This document shows, piece after piece, positions 41,034 to 52,151 of a stretch of 64,000 nt of DNA (positions are counted from its first letter, which is position 1; every line of letters starts with the position of its first letter). Origin of the DNA: Chaetoceros tenuissimus (taxonomy: Eukaryota; Bacillariophyta; Thalassiosirophyceae; Chaetocerotales; Chaetocerotaceae). The translations under genes and the position numbers were made by a program. Where the stretch lies: contig BLLK01000046.1 in the NCBI GenBank assembly GCA_021927905.1, positions 744,001 through 808,000 on the forward strand, written 5' to 3'. The notes under the pieces are model-generated. The model had not been told where the DNA came from and searched no databases. It was given only the letters and a program-made list of their open reading frames with translations.

Positions 41034-43193
41034 ATGTCAGCTCGCAATACAAGTTCTATTTCTACTGTTTTTCCAAATACTTCTACTACTGGCACCGGTA
41101 GAAAGCGAAGATTACCAAAGAACAAAATGCCAAGGAACAAGAATCTGGTCATACCTACCATGAATCAACATCAACCCGTCTTCCCTCGTATGGACAATAG
41201 CTTGACAAGATACACTAGTCACGGAGCAACGTATAGCAATTGCCATAGGTTCAATAAATCTTCTTCTACTAGGTCAAGGCTACTATCCTTCACAGTCATT
41301 ACATGTATCATTTGCTTCTCCAACTCGCTTCCTACCACTTCGACCAACGACTTGAATAGTAGTAATGATGAACTATCCCCAAGCACTACAACTGCAAGTG
41401 CACAAACAATAGATGACACATTAGATCTAGATGAATATTCACGTCGACAATTGGAAGATGAAGAAGCACCTACCATGAACCTAACTGACAAAAAAGATTC
41501 TACAGAAACATACTCTTCTTCGTCATCTATACCAACGAATCGAAATTCTATACAAGAAAATAGCGACTTTTTAAAATGGTGTCAAGCAACATTGGGTATT
41601 CAGACATTATTAGAAATCAAAGATTTTGAATATATAAATCATTTTGAAGAGTGGAAATATCAACAATTGGAACATGATCCCATGGAAAACATGCCAAGTG
41701 ACATTCATGATGAAAAGAATATCAAATTGCCAACTACTACTGTGAGAGGATTGGCTGCGACTCGAACTATTGAAATTGGTGAAGTGATGATTAGTGTTCC
41801 ATATCATTCATTGCTTTCGTTACATACCACCATTGATGAGGATCCTATCTTATCCAAAATTTTAGGACCTGCACAACGACAGAAATATGGTTGGACTTTA
41901 CATCAGACTTCGTCAAGGAGGAATGGACAGGATGATGGTCGACTTGATTTTGGAAAAGGTGGAGGGAAAGAGATTAGCGATAGTACAAGCTATTATGAAA
42001 TTGCTTTGTTGATTATTGCAGTTTTGTATCATGATAGTTTGGGACGAATTTCTCCACATTGGTTTTATATCCAGTCGCTCAAAGATGCTTCGATTGATAA
42101 TATACCATTTTTATGGGATGATCAACGGATACATTCAGAGTTCGACTTGGGGAAAATGAATGTCAATGGTCGTTTTATTGAAGTGAAAAAACAGCTGAGG
42201 GAAATACAAAGAGATATTCGAGAAATGTACAATGAAACTATAGATGTATTAATACGTGACTTTGCAGAGACATTTGCTCCTCCGACAGATAATAATGGAT
42301 CAAATTGGGCATATTCATTTGAAAACTTTCAGTGGGCATTTGCGGTTGTAAACTCAAGGCACTGGCATTTGCCACTACAAGACTTGGATGAAATTGTCAT
42401 GGATTTGAGAGGAATAAAAGAAGATCCTGATCCAGCTGTGATGGAACAAGTAAATGTAGGCATGGTTGGTGAAGACATTAATACAATGCCCGCAAATAGC
42501 CCAACTGATGAGATTGTTTCTTTGCAAGATGAAGCTCTAAAGCTGGAGAGCATAGAAGAATATATTGTTCCTTCTCCTAGTCCAATGGGGAATGAAAACA
42601 TCGTATCGAAACATAGCTTCATGGCACCTTTGGCAGATTTGTTGAATTTTGGACCTCCTTGTGCACAGGGCCAGTACAATTCTAAAAAGAAAGTATTCGA
42701 GGTACTTGCAACGTGCCGTTTTGAAAAGGGACAGGAAGTTACTTTTTGGTATGGCCATGATTGCGAAGAAACTTTTATTGCGAATTATGGTTTCGTTCAC
42801 CCTATGATAACTAGGTGCCCTACAATTGAAGATTGGAAATATCGAGCAAAAATGTGGAAGGATTATGCTGAAACATTAGAAAAAACTTTGAGTGATGCTT
42901 ATGAAGACCTATATGATACCCTTCAAGATCTCAAGGGATGTAATTGTGATGATGATCGCATTCGCGATTCACCGCCAACGATTGCAAAAGCAGCTGACGA
43001 TCACGTGAAGACAAAACGGAAGAAAGTAGATATTGAAGAACTTGAGGATAAAGGAGCAACTGTGTTGGAAGAGAAAGAGAACACACTTGAAGGTGTCCAG
43101 CAAAAATCTAGACAACAACAACATAACGGACAAGGTGGGATTCGGCGAACAAAAAGGTCTCCAGAAGAAGACAGGGATGACGTTGGATTGTGA
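41034..43193 (+). CDS. SET-domain protein lysine methyltransferase (SETD3/RLSMT type), membrane anchored
   Basis: 719 residues, one exon. A hydrophobic segment near residues 82-102 (LLSFTVITCIICFSNSLP) suggests a signal anchor, unusual for this family. The SET domain starts near residue 235 (VRGLAATRTIEIGEVMISVPYHS) and ends with FMAPLADLLNFGPPC, then EVLATCRFEKGQEVTFWYGH, and YGFVHPM, matching SETD3/4 and Rubisco large-subunit methyltransferases. A large insert (about residues 420-515, acidic) separates the halves, as usual for the iSET region. The C-terminus has a short coiled coil and basic tail. Target protein unknown. Confidence 0.82.
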   Translation: MSARNTSSISTVFPNTSTTGTGRKRRLPKNKMPRNKNLVIPTMNQHQPVFPRMDNSLTRYTSHGATYSNCHRFNKSSSTRSRLLSFTVITCIICFSNSLPTTSTNDLNSSNDELSPSTTTASAQTIDDTLDLDEYSRRQLEDEEAPTMNLTDKKDSTETYSSSSSIPTNRNSIQENSDFLKWCQATLGIQTLLEIKDFEYINHFEEWKYQQLEHDPMENMPSDIHDEKNIKLPTTTVRGLAATRTIEIGEVMISVPYHSLLSLHTTIDEDPILSKILGPAQRQKYGWTLHQTSSRRNGQDDGRLDFGKGGGKEISDSTSYYEIALLIIAVLYHDSLGRISPHWFYIQSLKDASIDNIPFLWDDQRIHSEFDLGKMNVNGRFIEVKKQLREIQRDIREMYNETIDVLIRDFAETFAPPTDNNGSNWAYSFENFQWAFAVVNSRHWHLPLQDLDEIVMDLRGIKEDPDPAVMEQVNVGMVGEDINTMPANSPTDEIVSLQDEALKLESIEEYIVPSPSPMGNENIVSKHSFMAPLADLLNFGPPCAQGQYNSKKKVFEVLATCRFEKGQEVTFWYGHDCEETFIANYGFVHPMITRCPTIEDWKYRAKMWKDYAETLEKTLSDAYEDLYDTLQDLKGCNCDDDRIRDSPPTIAKAADDHVKTKRKKVDIEELEDKGATVLEEKENTLEGVQQKSRQQQHNGQGGIRRTKRSPEEDRDDVGL

Positions 43194-43529
43194 GAGAAAG
43201 TTATTTTCCTGTTCCGTATTTTAAAAGAGCGAACGAAATATTCTGCATTGCAACTGCAAAAGGAGTGTTGTTACGTTCATACCGTGCATACCATGGTATA
43301 CCTCAACAAAGTGTTCAGAATGAAATTCAAGTCTTTTGCTCTATGTCGAAATCATGCGTATAACTTCGCACCAATAGAAATAAGAGAATTAGGGGTATGT
43401 GCTTCGAAATGAAGATTTCTTGAAACTTACTTGTACTACGTAGACATAATACATGGTGCTCTCTTGACCATATAAAATCACTAATGAATCATTAAGTACA
43501 ACGTTATATGCAATAAAGATAGTATTTTC
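43194..43529. other. Convergent intergenic region
   Basis: 336 bases between the SET gene and the permease-START gene, both ending here. A 12-base palindrome ATACCATGGTAT sits at 43288-43299. Confidence 0.4.
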
Positions 43530-46500
43530 TCAGCATGAATAACTGCCAAAAGACATGTCAGAATGAAAATCTTCATCTTGTACAGAAAAACAATCGGAGT
43601 CAATTTCCACTCGATGAATATCTTTCGAGGACTGTGGATTCTCGATGTCATCTTTGAATTTCACATTATTTTTGAATGGATTCTCTCCAAATAAATCTTC
43701 AATTCCAACACCCTCATTGAAATTTCTAGTATTAGTAGGCCAGAAACAAGCACTTGTCAGAGCTATTCCTGCCGATGAAGAGTGAGACTGAGTGGCAGAG
43801 TTAAGCTTGGCAGAAAAAGCACTTGCATTTGTACTAATTCTATGGCATAATTTGAATGTTTCAATTGGAGCAACAACATTCACAGCTGCATTCATAACCA
43901 TCCTTGAAACCTTTCCTCCAGGAGATCCATGCTGTAACAGTGTCATATTAGTTTTGCTGGGGTCATCGGGGTCTGTCTCAATGACTGTAAAAATGTGAGC
44001 CTCCTACTCAACATAATGTAGAGAAGACAGATAATGAACTTACATGTGGCTGTTCTAAATATAAATGCACGAGAGGAATCGTCATTTTCTGGTAGGTCGG
44101 GATGGTCAACTGCTTGTGAAATTATGATTTGTGATCCATTGTCTGTCCATCGATAATGGCAAAAGTTGACAAAGTCTTTTGGTTTGAAGAAAAGTATTTG
44201 AGGAGTCTTTGACCAACATACTTTTGAGTGTGGTGTGATCTCCTCAACATCACAATATGCATCCTGATAAGCAATATTGAAGTGGGATGATGAGATACAA
44301 AGCAAGGATTTCAATTATCTCAGGCTTGACTTTCATCGCAGCCGGTACTTACCACCAAGTCGTTATATTCTCTCAAATGTTCCTGTCTTGACAAGTACTC
44401 GCACACGCCTGCAATAGGCGCATCAATTGTTGCCAACATCTTCACGCAAGGATACTCTTGTTCATCGCTACTGCTGTTACTTCCTCTAGAGTCTTTCATC
44501 CACTATAAATTTATTAGTCTACAAGTGAAAGTAGAAGATATGTCCAAGGACTTTGTTCTATGGCTTCACTCACTCACCTTCATATAACACGATGTTTCTC
44601 CATTAGGATTGAATTTTCGACGAACTACTCTATTACATTTTATTTCGTTCCATCCAATATCATTTTCGTCTATTAACGACCGTGCCCAGTCCTCTACATC
44701 ATTTGCAACTTGTTCGTAGTTTGGTCGTACCAATGATGCCTTCATTCTTGCAATCAAGGACGCTCTTCTTTCTGGGCTCATAATGGATTTCTTCATTGAT
44801 GAAACTACTGATGAAACCAATGATGGCAACAAAGACCCACCATGCTGCCAACTTCCGATCTGAACGCTGTTATAAACTCTAGATGCATTTGGGCGTGATA
44901 CGTCACGTTGCTTACTGGCATTATCAAAATAGACCAATACTGAAGGAACAAATATCAAACCTTTCAAGAGAGCGAGGAAAAAGTGAGAGAGAATATTTGA
45001 TTCGTTCAACTTTGTATACATTAAGAAGCAAAACATACCATGTAAAAGAGACAGTATTACAAAACTGAAAAAAATGAAAAAGATGCTTTTGAAGACTGCC
45101 GACGTTGAAAATAATAATGGCGATGTAGAAATGATTGTGGTCAAAGCACCTATGAATACACTGCTACCCGTTGTCTCCATACAATATCTAATATCGATCT
45201 GTTTTGAGTCCATCTCTTCAAATGAGGCCATCACAATATGCAGCACAAAATCAACTAAGAGCCCGAGAGACATTATGATTGCAATCAAAGTTATTGGATT
45301 AATGAATAGACCTATTTTCAGAAGCTCCATGTTGAGAATTTCAGAGAGACTAAACATGGCATAGAAAATACATTTACTTACCGCACCAATGCATCAAGCC
45401 CAAAATATCAGCGTAAATCATTACTACAGTTGGTATAACTGCCCCAATAGCAACTAAGTTTGGAATGAAAAGCACCACTAGGAAACAAATGACTCCAAAG
45501 GATATGATGGTGGTGAATAGTAGCTCCTGAGGCAATATTTCGAAGAACTCCCTAGTTTTGGTGGAAAGATTGAAAGTGAGAAGATTTGTTTTCCAGATTG
45601 TGATAGAGATTAAATAGAGTGAAGTCCAAAGTCAATCTTACCAAAAGATATCGTCTGGATTGTAAGAAAACATAGGGAAGTTCTTTGGATCCATATCCTT
45701 CGACGATTTTTCTGGGTTGAGACGATGATAATTCTCTTCATCAATTAAGCTTAGCTTTTTGTAAAAGGCCAGTTGTTCATTTCCATTACTTAAACCGATA
45801 GCGCTGACGGTGAGGATAACTTTTGATGCAACGATTTCGTTTTTGCTATCCCGAATTAGTTGCGATTCAAATCCTTGCTCATCACTTTCTATGAAGAAGA
45901 GACTAAGTTTCTCATTAAACGTAAGGTTTCCATGCATCGAAGAATTGGTAGATTCCCAATCTCCAAAGTCTTCAAACCATGCATCAGGCCTATATGGGAC
46001 TTCATCAAGAGAAACAAGATCGTCCAAATATCTTTCCATATCTCTTCGGGCGCTTGGACTTTCAAAATCTAGGAATCTAAAAAAGAGCACTCGAGCTTCT
46101 TTGCCCTCATAATACTTTGCATCAGATAGTACATATTGTTTGACATAGCTATTATCAGGAAGCAATTCATCCGAAGAGAATTTCACTTGTAATCGACCCA
46201 CGTAAACCGATGCAACAATCGAAAAGACAACAAATACAATCATCACTATGACTCGAAGAAACTCGGATGTATACAGTAGATTGCAATATCTCAGCAAAAT
46301 GTTAGACACCCAGGTATCTCCACTCTTTACCCTTTCATTTTCATATCTTATAAGACTACCCCTTTCATCGAAATCGGAGTAGGTCGGTAGTCTAAGGCAT
46401 ACAATGCAATCTGTGCGGTTATCCTTTTTCCTTTTCTCATCTTTTATTAGAAGTGCTATGAAGAAAGTTATTTGATACAAGAAATCAACGAAAATGCTAA

Positions 46501-48001
46501 GTGAGGCAAATACAAAATAATCTCTCATCCCTGGGACCTGTGATGTCAATCCTAACAAGAAGGCACTTGATGTGGTTGTTGTTGTAAGGAAAATGCTTAC
46601 ACCGCAATCTTTCAATGCTTCTTCAATGCGCTCTTCTATCTCGAGAGTTTTGTCGGTTCTTTTGTAAGCACCAACAATCACAAAAGTATCTAAAGCAATC
46701 ATTTGAGTAGATTTGAAAAATGACTATGAAATATATTAGATAAACTGAGACTCACCATCTAGACCAACTCCAAACAAAACAAAAACTATTGTCATTGTCA
46801 ATGGCGTCACACTGAATCCACAAGTGAACAGAATCCTAGATAGTATATGCATTTTGAGACAACAATCTTCAATGATAAGATGGATCTCCTGCATGATTGA
46901 TGAAATTATCACACTTACCCAAAACTCGTAAATCCACTACATAGAATACATAGAACAGCACCTGCTCCCATTAACATACTTGACTCCACTCTATTTCTAG
47001 CAAAGAAGAAGAAGCTAGTGATGACACAGATCAAAACGAATACAACCACGACAAGATACATGTCATCTTCAATAGTTCTGTTGCCCTCCGCGAGCCAGCT
47101 GTCAGAACTGATAACTTCGATAATATATTCATTGTCTTCCCTTTTGAGAGATTTTCTAAACTCAACGAGCCTATCGACAACATCTTTTTCAAAGACTTCG
47201 TCGTAAAACAGAGAAGGATTTGTTGCTGTCCCTTTCTTGTAAATCTCACCATCGACTAGATGTGTCGGAATTTGAATCAGCAATTTCAGAGATCTAACAT
47301 GCAGTGTTGAGCTTTCGACAAAAGCATTTTTGGTATAAATAGATATGAAAAATATATCAAATTACTTACTGAGCAGAATAAAGAAGTCCATTGGCATTGC
47401 GGATTGGTCGACCAAAAAGCATGTCACTTATTGATGGATCTTTAAGCAAATCATCAGCTGCTAAAACTTGCAAAAGAGATTCATCATCGCCCACGGTCAA
47501 ATTAAAAGTACTGTAACTGTTATTGAATAGATTGATAATTCCAGTGAAATCGCATGTATCTGTGGATACTTCTTGAGAACACGCACGAGGATAGGTAGGT
47601 GCTGACTGCACCACATTATAAGCTTCAAATAGGATCCCAAATGCATCTTTTGTCAAAACGTTCTCTCCTCTTGCGTGCAAAAGAACATTGATCTCATAGT
47701 TTTCAGGTGGAATATTGAGATCTGTTATCCACTCTCTGTACACTAAAGCTTTGGAATTATCAGGAGGAAAAACTTTAGAGAAGTCGGTCTGTAACGTAAA
47801 ATTGGTGAAGTATCCAACTGATAAGATTGATGCGCTGAAGACTGGAATGATAATGAGAACACTAGTTGGATATCTTATAGCGATCCTTGCAATCAGGCAT
47901 ATCATGGTAGATATTCCTCTTTTCATTGATTTGTTAAATTTGTTGATCCGTTCATAGCATCCTTTTTTGTTTTGCTCGGTTGCACTATTGTAAGTACTCA
48001 T
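43530..48001 (-). CDS. Patched/NPC-like RND permease with C-terminal START domain
   Basis: Nine exons: 48001-47370, 47293-46919, 46835-46756, 46689-45642, 45551-45382, 45311-44578, 44502-44353, 44263-44044, 43984-43530; total 3864 bases, 1287 residues, no frame break. Layout: TM1 (IIIPVFSASILSVGYF), lumenal domain, sterol-sensing-like TM2-6 with proton-relay GVGLDDTFVIVGAY (near 358-371), second lumenal domain, second TM bundle with SLGLLVDFVLHI (near 785), then a START domain (about 965-1190: YPCVKMLATIDAPIAGV, HLREYNDLVDAYCDVEEI, QILFFKPKDFVNFCHYRW, GGKVSRMVMNAAVN). RND permeases of this class move sterols or lipids; START binds one lipid in a pocket. The exon 2 acceptor may instead lie slightly upstream. 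Confidence 0.85.
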
Positions 48002-48619
48002 AGGGAACGTTCTAATATGTATTTATGAAAAAGAGATTGAGATATTTCGGTTCAATGATTCTTGATGGAATGTCCAAAGTTCATGTCGCAAAGTCCAGGA
48101 ATAATGAGACTGTCGAAACTACAGCACTATTCAGTCAACTTACCCGTGGTTTAGATGAACTTATTTTGTTTAATAAAAATATAAATCAAAGCCAAAACCT
48201 TTATTTTGCTAAAGTAACAGGGAAGAGAGCTCTGGATATACTGGTGGTTGGTTTTCAAACAGAACCCGAACCCTGCTACACTCCATTGCAAGTGCGAAGC
48301 CCAGAGTCTAGTGGAATGTGGAATGTGGAATTTTTTGGATGAAATGTGTCGCAATAATATACAGTTATAAAGACCGTTATTATTTATAAAAAAAAGATTC
48401 TTCTTCAACTACAAGTAAAAGTAGCACTGTTGTATTTGATTGTTGTTACGTAGTTTTAGTAAAAGTAAATACTTTCAACTCTAGACTACTTTCCACTTCT
48501 TACTTTTCGTGCTAGCTTCAAAACCGTAGTCTGTACCGATTTCATTCTCTTATTGAAGCCGAACAATCACAGTTCTCGCCATAAATACTTTATATCTGAA
48601 ATACTTTTTCACTCAGACA
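48002..48619. other. Divergent intergenic region
   Basis: 618 bases between the permease-START gene and the plastid coiled-coil gene. A 105-codon open frame (48025-48342, +) shows no domain and sits inside the likely promoter; not called. Confidence 0.4.
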
Positions 48620-49300
48620 ATGATCGTCTCCAAAAGCAAAAATTCAAACATTATTTCAGCATTTGTATATATAATTGCAACGGTAAATGCATTTAGCCCC
48701 ACTGCAAGAGAATCATATTCGACAAGATTGGGGGTTGTCGATCCAATCCTTGTTGGAGCAGCAGCTGCTGCAGTAGGGACTGCCACTGGTTGGGTCTCTA
48801 GGTCTGGTGAATTGACAGACCTACAACAGAAAAATGTAGAACAGAAAGAGCGACTTCTTTCATTGAAAAATGCTCTCAACACAACAAAAGTAGACTTTGA
48901 GCTAAAAAAGGAGTCCTACGAAGGAGCTCTATATGAAATGGACACCGACTTCGAAGGAGAAACAGCAAAGATTAAAGCTGAATTTGATAAGAAATTAGAA
49001 ATAACAAAAGAAGAGCTGAAGCAGGAGTACAAAGAAAAGTTAGTGAGGGTGAAGGACACAATAGAGAAAGAATCCGAACTGAAGCTAGTTGAGCAGGAAG
49101 GTAGACTCAAGCAAAAGTTCTTGCAAGAGAAGGTATCATATGAAGCAGAATTTAATGCAAGAACAGCATCTGATCTTGTGCAGGCGTTAGAAACTCAGAG
49201 TAAATTAGTGAAGGAGAATAGAGAATTGAAAGAGAGTCTAGACCAAGTTCAGGCTGATTTGAAGGAAATTATGGAAGCTAAGAAACGTCTCTTTGGATAA
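48620..49300 (+). CDS. Plastid-targeted coiled-coil protein
   Basis: 226 residues. The signal peptide ends in TVNAFSPTAR, an Ala-Phe plastid motif. A Gly/Ala-rich hydrophobic stretch (VDPILVGAAAAAVGTATGWV) follows and may insert in a membrane. Residues about 65-226 are a continuous coiled coil rich in Glu/Lys (DLQQKNVEQKERLLSLK and on), ending KKRLFG. No family recognised. A structural or tethering role in the plastid envelope or thylakoid is inferred from layout. Confidence 0.7.
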   Translation: MIVSKSKNSNIISAFVYIIATVNAFSPTARESYSTRLGVVDPILVGAAAAAVGTATGWVSRSGELTDLQQKNVEQKERLLSLKNALNTTKVDFELKKESYEGALYEMDTDFEGETAKIKAEFDKKLEITKEELKQEYKEKLVRVKDTIEKESELKLVEQEGRLKQKFLQEKVSYEAEFNARTASDLVQALETQSKLVKENRELKESLDQVQADLKEIMEAKKRLFG

Positions 49301-49602
49301 GACTACCAGGCTACAACTTCACAATCAATTTCATCAGAGTCCGAGAACTGTCAACTCAAGTTGAAACTATGACCAAACGTTTGAGAAGGCCAATGATGAT
49401 GTTTATATATGAATATGATTGAGATTGCTAAAGCTACAAAACATTGTAATACTAAAAGCTAGTTTTCTTTTTGATTTGCGACATCTAAGTTACTTTGTCA
49501 GTATTCTAAATATTGAATACCCAATAAACTCATAAAAATGAGAATCTACTTTACACGTCTCTACCACATTCATATTGTACCCAACAAATCCATTCAATCT
49601 AC
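49301..49602. other. Convergent intergenic region
   Basis: 302 bases between the coiled-coil and amidotransferase genes, holding both 3' ends. Nothing specific seen. Confidence 0.4.
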
Positions 49603-50655
49603 CTAATGACTTCGTAAAACGTCCTTGTGAAAATTTTGAACTCTAGTTGCGGGTCGGTTTTCGCCAGCTCTTGTATCGTCCAAAGTTTCAACTTCGTCTG
49701 GAATCAAGATAGAGTCAATAGACTGAAATCGTTCTCGTTTCTTATGAGCATTGACTTTGGAACAAAGCCCTCTACCCATCAACTCTACCTTCTCACATTG
49801 GCTTGCATGAAAGTAAGGTAAGCCACGATCGAACATGAGTAATTCCCCTTTCTTCATTTCAATCCATTTTTCATTCGTAGTAAGAGGTTTCGTTGTAATA
49901 ACAGCTACACGATCATTTTCAGTGGTTACTGTTGAAAAGTCCACATGATATTCACAATCTGCCAATGTAGCTGTTGTAAATGGTGGTTGTCGAATAGTAT
50001 AGAACAATCCATTCCATACTTTTGAGCCCGGTCTTGCTCCAGGATACGAATAAGCAAATTGTGTATATTCTCCACAGCACAATAAAAAGTTAAGAATGGA
50101 AGTGTCTTCTTCTCCTTTGACAATCTCTTTGCAAAGATTGTCAAGAGTCTTGTATAAGTCAGGTAAGGATGGTGGCTCATTGTATTCTGCTCTTAAAGCA
50201 TTCAAAATTGCACAGAAGAGAGACTCTGAATCAGTGTCTCCCACCGGGTGAAACATTCTCTCAGTCGCTGATCCAAGCATGGGATGTGACAGCCAATCCT
50301 TATTACTTCCAAATTTTGGAACATCACCATTATGACAGAAACACCAAGAGATACCCCAGAGCTCTCGCTGGAACGGATGTACATTCGCCAAGTCCCCTTT
50401 GTGTCCTTGAGTCGCGTACCTAATATGCGAAATCATGTTGAGAGTTTTGATGGGATACTTCGATACCATTTCTGCTAGAGGTGATTCTGCAGCTGGTAAT
50501 GTATCTGTAAAGGTGCGTAGTCCTCTGCCCTCGTAAATCGCAAGACCCCATCCATCGCTGTGTTTATCATACAAACCACCGCGTAATCTGAAACCAGCAA
50601 AAGAAAAACAGAAATCTGTCTTTTGAGCACAATTCATTCCTAGTAGTTGACACAT
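49603..50655 (-). CDS. Class II glutamine amidotransferase, DUG3/YafJ-like
   Basis: 350 residues. The start at 50655 is decisive: removal of Met exposes Cys2 (MCQLLGMNC), the N-terminal nucleophile of the Ntn amidotransferase fold. An open frame continues 70 codons upstream but starts with GTG, would bury the Cys and reads through tandem repeats. Signatures: HSDGWGLAIYEG, NMISHIRYATQG, NVHPFQRELWG and CFCHNGDVP, GDTDSESLF. In yeast the homologue DUG3 works with DUG2 to break glutathione; here the partner is not in view. One exon. Confidence 0.9.
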   Translation of the reverse strand: MCQLLGMNCAQKTDFCFSFAGFRLRGGLYDKHSDGWGLAIYEGRGLRTFTDTLPAAESPLAEMVSKYPIKTLNMISHIRYATQGHKGDLANVHPFQRELWGISWCFCHNGDVPKFGSNKDWLSHPMLGSATERMFHPVGDTDSESLFCAILNALRAEYNEPPSLPDLYKTLDNLCKEIVKGEEDTSILNFLLCCGEYTQFAYSYPGARPGSKVWNGLFYTIRQPPFTTATLADCEYHVDFSTVTTENDRVAVITTKPLTTNEKWIEMKKGELLMFDRGLPYFHASQCEKVELMGRGLCSKVNAHKKRERFQSIDSILIPDEVETLDDTRAGENRPATRVQNFHKDVLRSH

Positions 50656-51274
50656 TCTTTTGTTTATATTTCGAATTGGAAAAATGATATGTATTCGTTG
50701 TATACCTTTAAGTTGGAAAAATAGTATGAATTCGTTGTTCCTATTGCTAGAAAGAGTTCGTCTCTTTGCGTCCAGAACTATGGTAGCCTGATTCGTTGCT
50801 TCTATTGCTAGAAAGAATTCTTCTCTTTTTGCTTCCAGAACTATGGTAGACTTTGGATGGACCACGCAGCAGCAAACGTGTTGGAATGAGTAGCACTCCT
50901 TTGGGACTGTAGTATTGTACAGTTATGAGTTCATATTGTGATGGAGGTTCTTTTTCCATTGATTGATGAAGAAGAAGAAACATTGAACATTGACAGAAAT
51001 TCTTCAATAGTTTCAATAGACATCATCATAAACGTCACAATGAAAATGAAAGAAATGAGAAGGAGAGAGATAAACGGCTCGCTGAATTATATACTATTTG
51101 GCTATAAATATTTTGTGCTCCCCAAAGCCATTCATTTTTCTATTACATGCTTCATCACCGCGACATTGGTTTGCTTCACAATTGTAACTACTACTCGTAC
51201 ATACCTACACATTCTCGATACACTTTCTAATTATCCAATCCAATATCTGAACTCACTACCACATATACAAAACA
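50656..51274. other. Divergent intergenic region with imperfect tandem repeats
   Basis: 619 bases between the amidotransferase and the next + gene. The part nearest the amidotransferase carries two families of direct repeats (see 50675-50849). An open frame at 50938-51285 overlaps the next CDS and shows no domain. Confidence 0.5.
50675..50849. repeat. Two imperfect tandem duplications in the amidotransferase 5' region
   Basis: Unit A, about 27 bases, 50675-50701 and 50712-50738 (TTGGAAAAAT..GTAT..ATTCGTTGT). Unit B, about 58-60 bases, 50729-50786 and 50790-50849 (ATTCGTTG..TCTATTGCTAGAAAGA, ending CCAGAACTATGGTAG). Copies differ by a few substitutions and a small indel. Confidence 0.8.
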
Positions 51275-52102
51275 ATGAGCTCTAGAAAAATCAAGTCACA
51301 ACGTAAAGCTGAACTCCGAAAGAAGAATCTCGGAATAGGCCTAGGAAAAATTGATGTAGAAGAGAAAAAATCCAACAAGATTACTTTTGACGATGATTTC
51401 ATGGCATCTGACTATGATTCCGATGAACATGATGAAATACCAGAAAAAGAAGTAGCTCCTGAAGATGAAGATTCTTCTGACGATGAAATTGAAGAAGTGA
51501 GTGCCTCAGCTGCAAAGCAACAAGCTATGGAAATGTTTGCATCTGAACGTAAAACTCGAAAAGAAGAGTTGGCCTTTTCTTCCAAGCGAAAACGAAAGAC
51601 AAAAGAAGTGCCTCAATTGGTACAACCAGAAGCTGAAAGTGAGGAGGAAGATTTTGATGAGGACTTTTTTGCACAGGTGGATGAAGAAAGAAAGAATGAA
51701 TCCAAAGTGAAAAAGGCAAAGAAAAGTATAGAGACTCAAAAATTGGGTAGACATACTACCTTTGTCTCAGAAGAAGACGACCCAAATGCTGTCGGGAGTT
51801 TCAACAATCCAGTCAAAGCGGATCATAATATTGAAGTTGTTGTTTTACCATCAACTACTGGAGACGATGAAGATGGACAAAATGCAGATAGCAATACTAG
51901 ACAAAAAGAAGCCCTTTCTTTAGCTGCAGGTCTTGGAACTGCACCTTCCAAAACTGCAATGTCACTATGTAGAGGATCTCTGGCTGGTAAAGAAGATTTA
52001 GATGAAAAGGGTTTCGAGGTGAAACGCTCTAGACGTATGAATTACTCCATCAACCGAGGAAAAGCTGCTTCAAACTTTGCATTCAGGTCAAGAAAAGAAT
52101 AA
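51275..52102 (+). CDS. Highly charged, probably nucleolar protein
   Basis: 275 residues, one exon. Alternating basic and acidic low-complexity blocks: SRKIKSQRKAELRKKN at the start, DEDSSDDEIEEVSAS, KRKRKTKEVPQL, ESEEEDFDEDFFAQVDEE. The C-terminal third is less charged (TTFVSEEDDPNAVG, GLGTAPSKTAMSLCRGSLAG, RRMNYSINRGKAASNF). The look is that of a ribosome-biogenesis factor, but I cannot match a named family. ATG context ACAATGAGC is good. Confidence 0.62.
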   Translation: MSSRKIKSQRKAELRKKNLGIGLGKIDVEEKKSNKITFDDDFMASDYDSDEHDEIPEKEVAPEDEDSSDDEIEEVSASAAKQQAMEMFASERKTRKEELAFSSKRKRKTKEVPQLVQPEAESEEEDFDEDFFAQVDEERKNESKVKKAKKSIETQKLGRHTTFVSEEDDPNAVGSFNNPVKADHNIEVVVLPSTTGDDEDGQNADSNTRQKEALSLAAGLGTAPSKTAMSLCRGSLAGKEDLDEKGFEVKRSRRMNYSINRGKAASNFAFRSRKE

Positions 52103-52151
52103 ACAAAGGAGATAGTCATCATCTTTTTGTGTTAAAGTCTTTTAGTTCTAC

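Noticed and set aside
48025-48342. 105-codon frame head-to-head with the permease-START gene
   Set aside because: No domain, 24 bases from the other start codon, composition unlike neighbouring proteins.
50938-51285. 115-codon frame before the charged nucleolar-like gene
   Set aside because: Overlaps the next CDS in another frame and shows no conserved feature; could at most be an upstream frame.
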